Assembly: GCA_003245395.1 (NCBI GenBank)
Contig: QKDF01000058.1
Location: 1-6,076, forward strand
Source: Clostridia bacterium
GTDB taxonomy: Bacteria > Bacillota > Clostridia > Oscillospirales > Oscillospiraceae
Direction of reading: 5' to 3'
DNA: 6,076 nt
Shown here: in pieces, positions 5,563 to 6,076 of the stretch
Layout: each line of letters starts with the position of its first letter
Numbering within the stretch: position 1 is the first letter of the stretch
The notes under the pieces: generated by a model
What the model was told of the DNA's origin: nothing
Databases searched by the model: none
Seen by the model: only the letters and a program-made list of their open reading frames with translations
Program-made: the position numbers and the translations under genes

Positions 5563-6076
5563 ATGCCCATTGAGGATCTGCTGCTGCGGCAGATGCCCCA
5601 CAGTCTGGAAGGCGAGCAGGCCGTTTTGGGTTCCATGCTCATCGACCCGGACTGCATCAAGGACGTGATGGACAAACTTCAGCCGGGGGACTTCTATCTC
5701 CGCCAGAACCGGGAGGTCTTTGAGACCATCTATTCCATGTTCACGTATGCCCGTCCGGTGGACGGCATTACCGTGGCGGAGGAGATGCAGAAAAACGGCA
5801 CGTATGACGACAAGACCACGCGCTCCTATCTGGCGCAGCTGATGGAGATCACGCCCACCTCCGCCAACGTGATGGAGTATGTGACTATCGTCCGGGACAA
5901 GTCGCTGCTGCGGGCCGTGGCGCAGGCGGCATCCGACATCACCGCCATGGTGCAGTCCGGGGGCGGCGAGGCTGCCGAGACGCTGGAAGCGGCGGAGCAG
6001 AAGATCTATGCCATCCGCCGGGGACAGAGCGCACAGGGCATGGTGCCCGTGCGTCAGGTGCTGCCGGAAGTGCTGG
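5563..6076 (+). CDS. dnaB: Replicative DNA helicase DnaB, N-terminal part
   Basis: This is an open frame of 171 codons running off the right edge; the gene is called dnaC in B. subtilis. DnaB is the hexameric 5'-to-3' helicase of the replication fork and interacts with primase. The start ATG (5563) has GGAGGT at 5550-5555, 7 bases upstream; an in-frame GTG at 5554 lies inside that site and is unlikely. The visible part is the N-terminal helical domain: PHSLEGEQAVLGSML (12-26), DFYLRQNREVFETI (43-56), VDGITVAEEM (66-75), ITPTSANVMEY (96-106) and RDKSLLRAV (111-119). The linker-helix region (about 140-171) then begins. The RecA-like ATPase domain with Walker motifs is outside the window, so intactness cannot be judged. 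Position after rplI matches the common Firmicutes gene order. Confidence 0.95.
   Translation, partial: MPIEDLLLRQMPHSLEGEQAVLGSMLIDPDCIKDVMDKLQPGDFYLRQNREVFETIYSMFTYARPVDGITVAEEMQKNGTYDDKTTRSYLAQLMEITPTSANVMEYVTIVRDKSLLRAVAQAASDITAMVQSGGGEAAETLEAAEQKIYAIRRGQSAQGMVPVRQVLPEVL

Overview
The window looks like chromosomal core sequence from a high-GC anaerobic Firmicute, most likely class Clostridia in the Oscillospiraceae/Ruminococcaceae neighbourhood. The basis is protein style, GC-rich codon use, strong AGGAG-type ribosome binding sites and the gdpP-rplI-dnaB gene order, which is the conserved Firmicutes order (yybT-rplI-dnaC in Bacillus subtilis). This placement is inference; no rRNA or other phylogenetic marker was compared. 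I see no mobile element, CRISPR array, tRNA or rRNA.

Layout. Positions 1-441 (+) are the 3' end of an SPFH/band 7 membrane-scaffold protein, closed by a perfect palindromic terminator at 471-500 that can also serve the converging gene. Positions 560-859 (-) encode a 99-residue DUF6506-type protein. Upstream of it on the same strand, separated only by a strong hairpin (886-920), is a complete RNase J (926-2587, -). Positions 2588-3057 form a 470-base divergent intergenic region. To the right, on the + strand, are gdpP (3058-5046, membrane c-di-AMP phosphodiesterase), rplI (5071-5520, ribosomal protein L9) and the 5' part of dnaB (5563 to the window end, replicative helicase). Their gaps are 24 and 42 bases, so they probably form one operon.

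The least explained part is the divergent region. It has two back-to-back extended -10 promoters: one fires right into gdpP (TATACT at 2994-2999), the other fires left toward rnj (TATACT on the minus strand at 2884-2889). The leftward promoter lies about 290 bases upstream of the rnj start codon. The first ~205 bases it would transcribe are GC-rich, can form many helices, and end in an intrinsic-terminator-like hairpin plus U-tract at 2670-2696. This looks like either a free-standing structured small RNA (6S-like in size, identity unproven) or a long attenuated leader controlling the rnj-DUF6506 transcript.

Functionally the window joins RNA decay (RNase J), second-messenger turnover (GdpP), translation (L9) and replication (DnaB). 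The possible regulatory RNA between the divergent transcription units is the feature most worth testing. A second point of interest is that GdpP carries Asn where many DHHA1 domains have the His of the GGGH motif.
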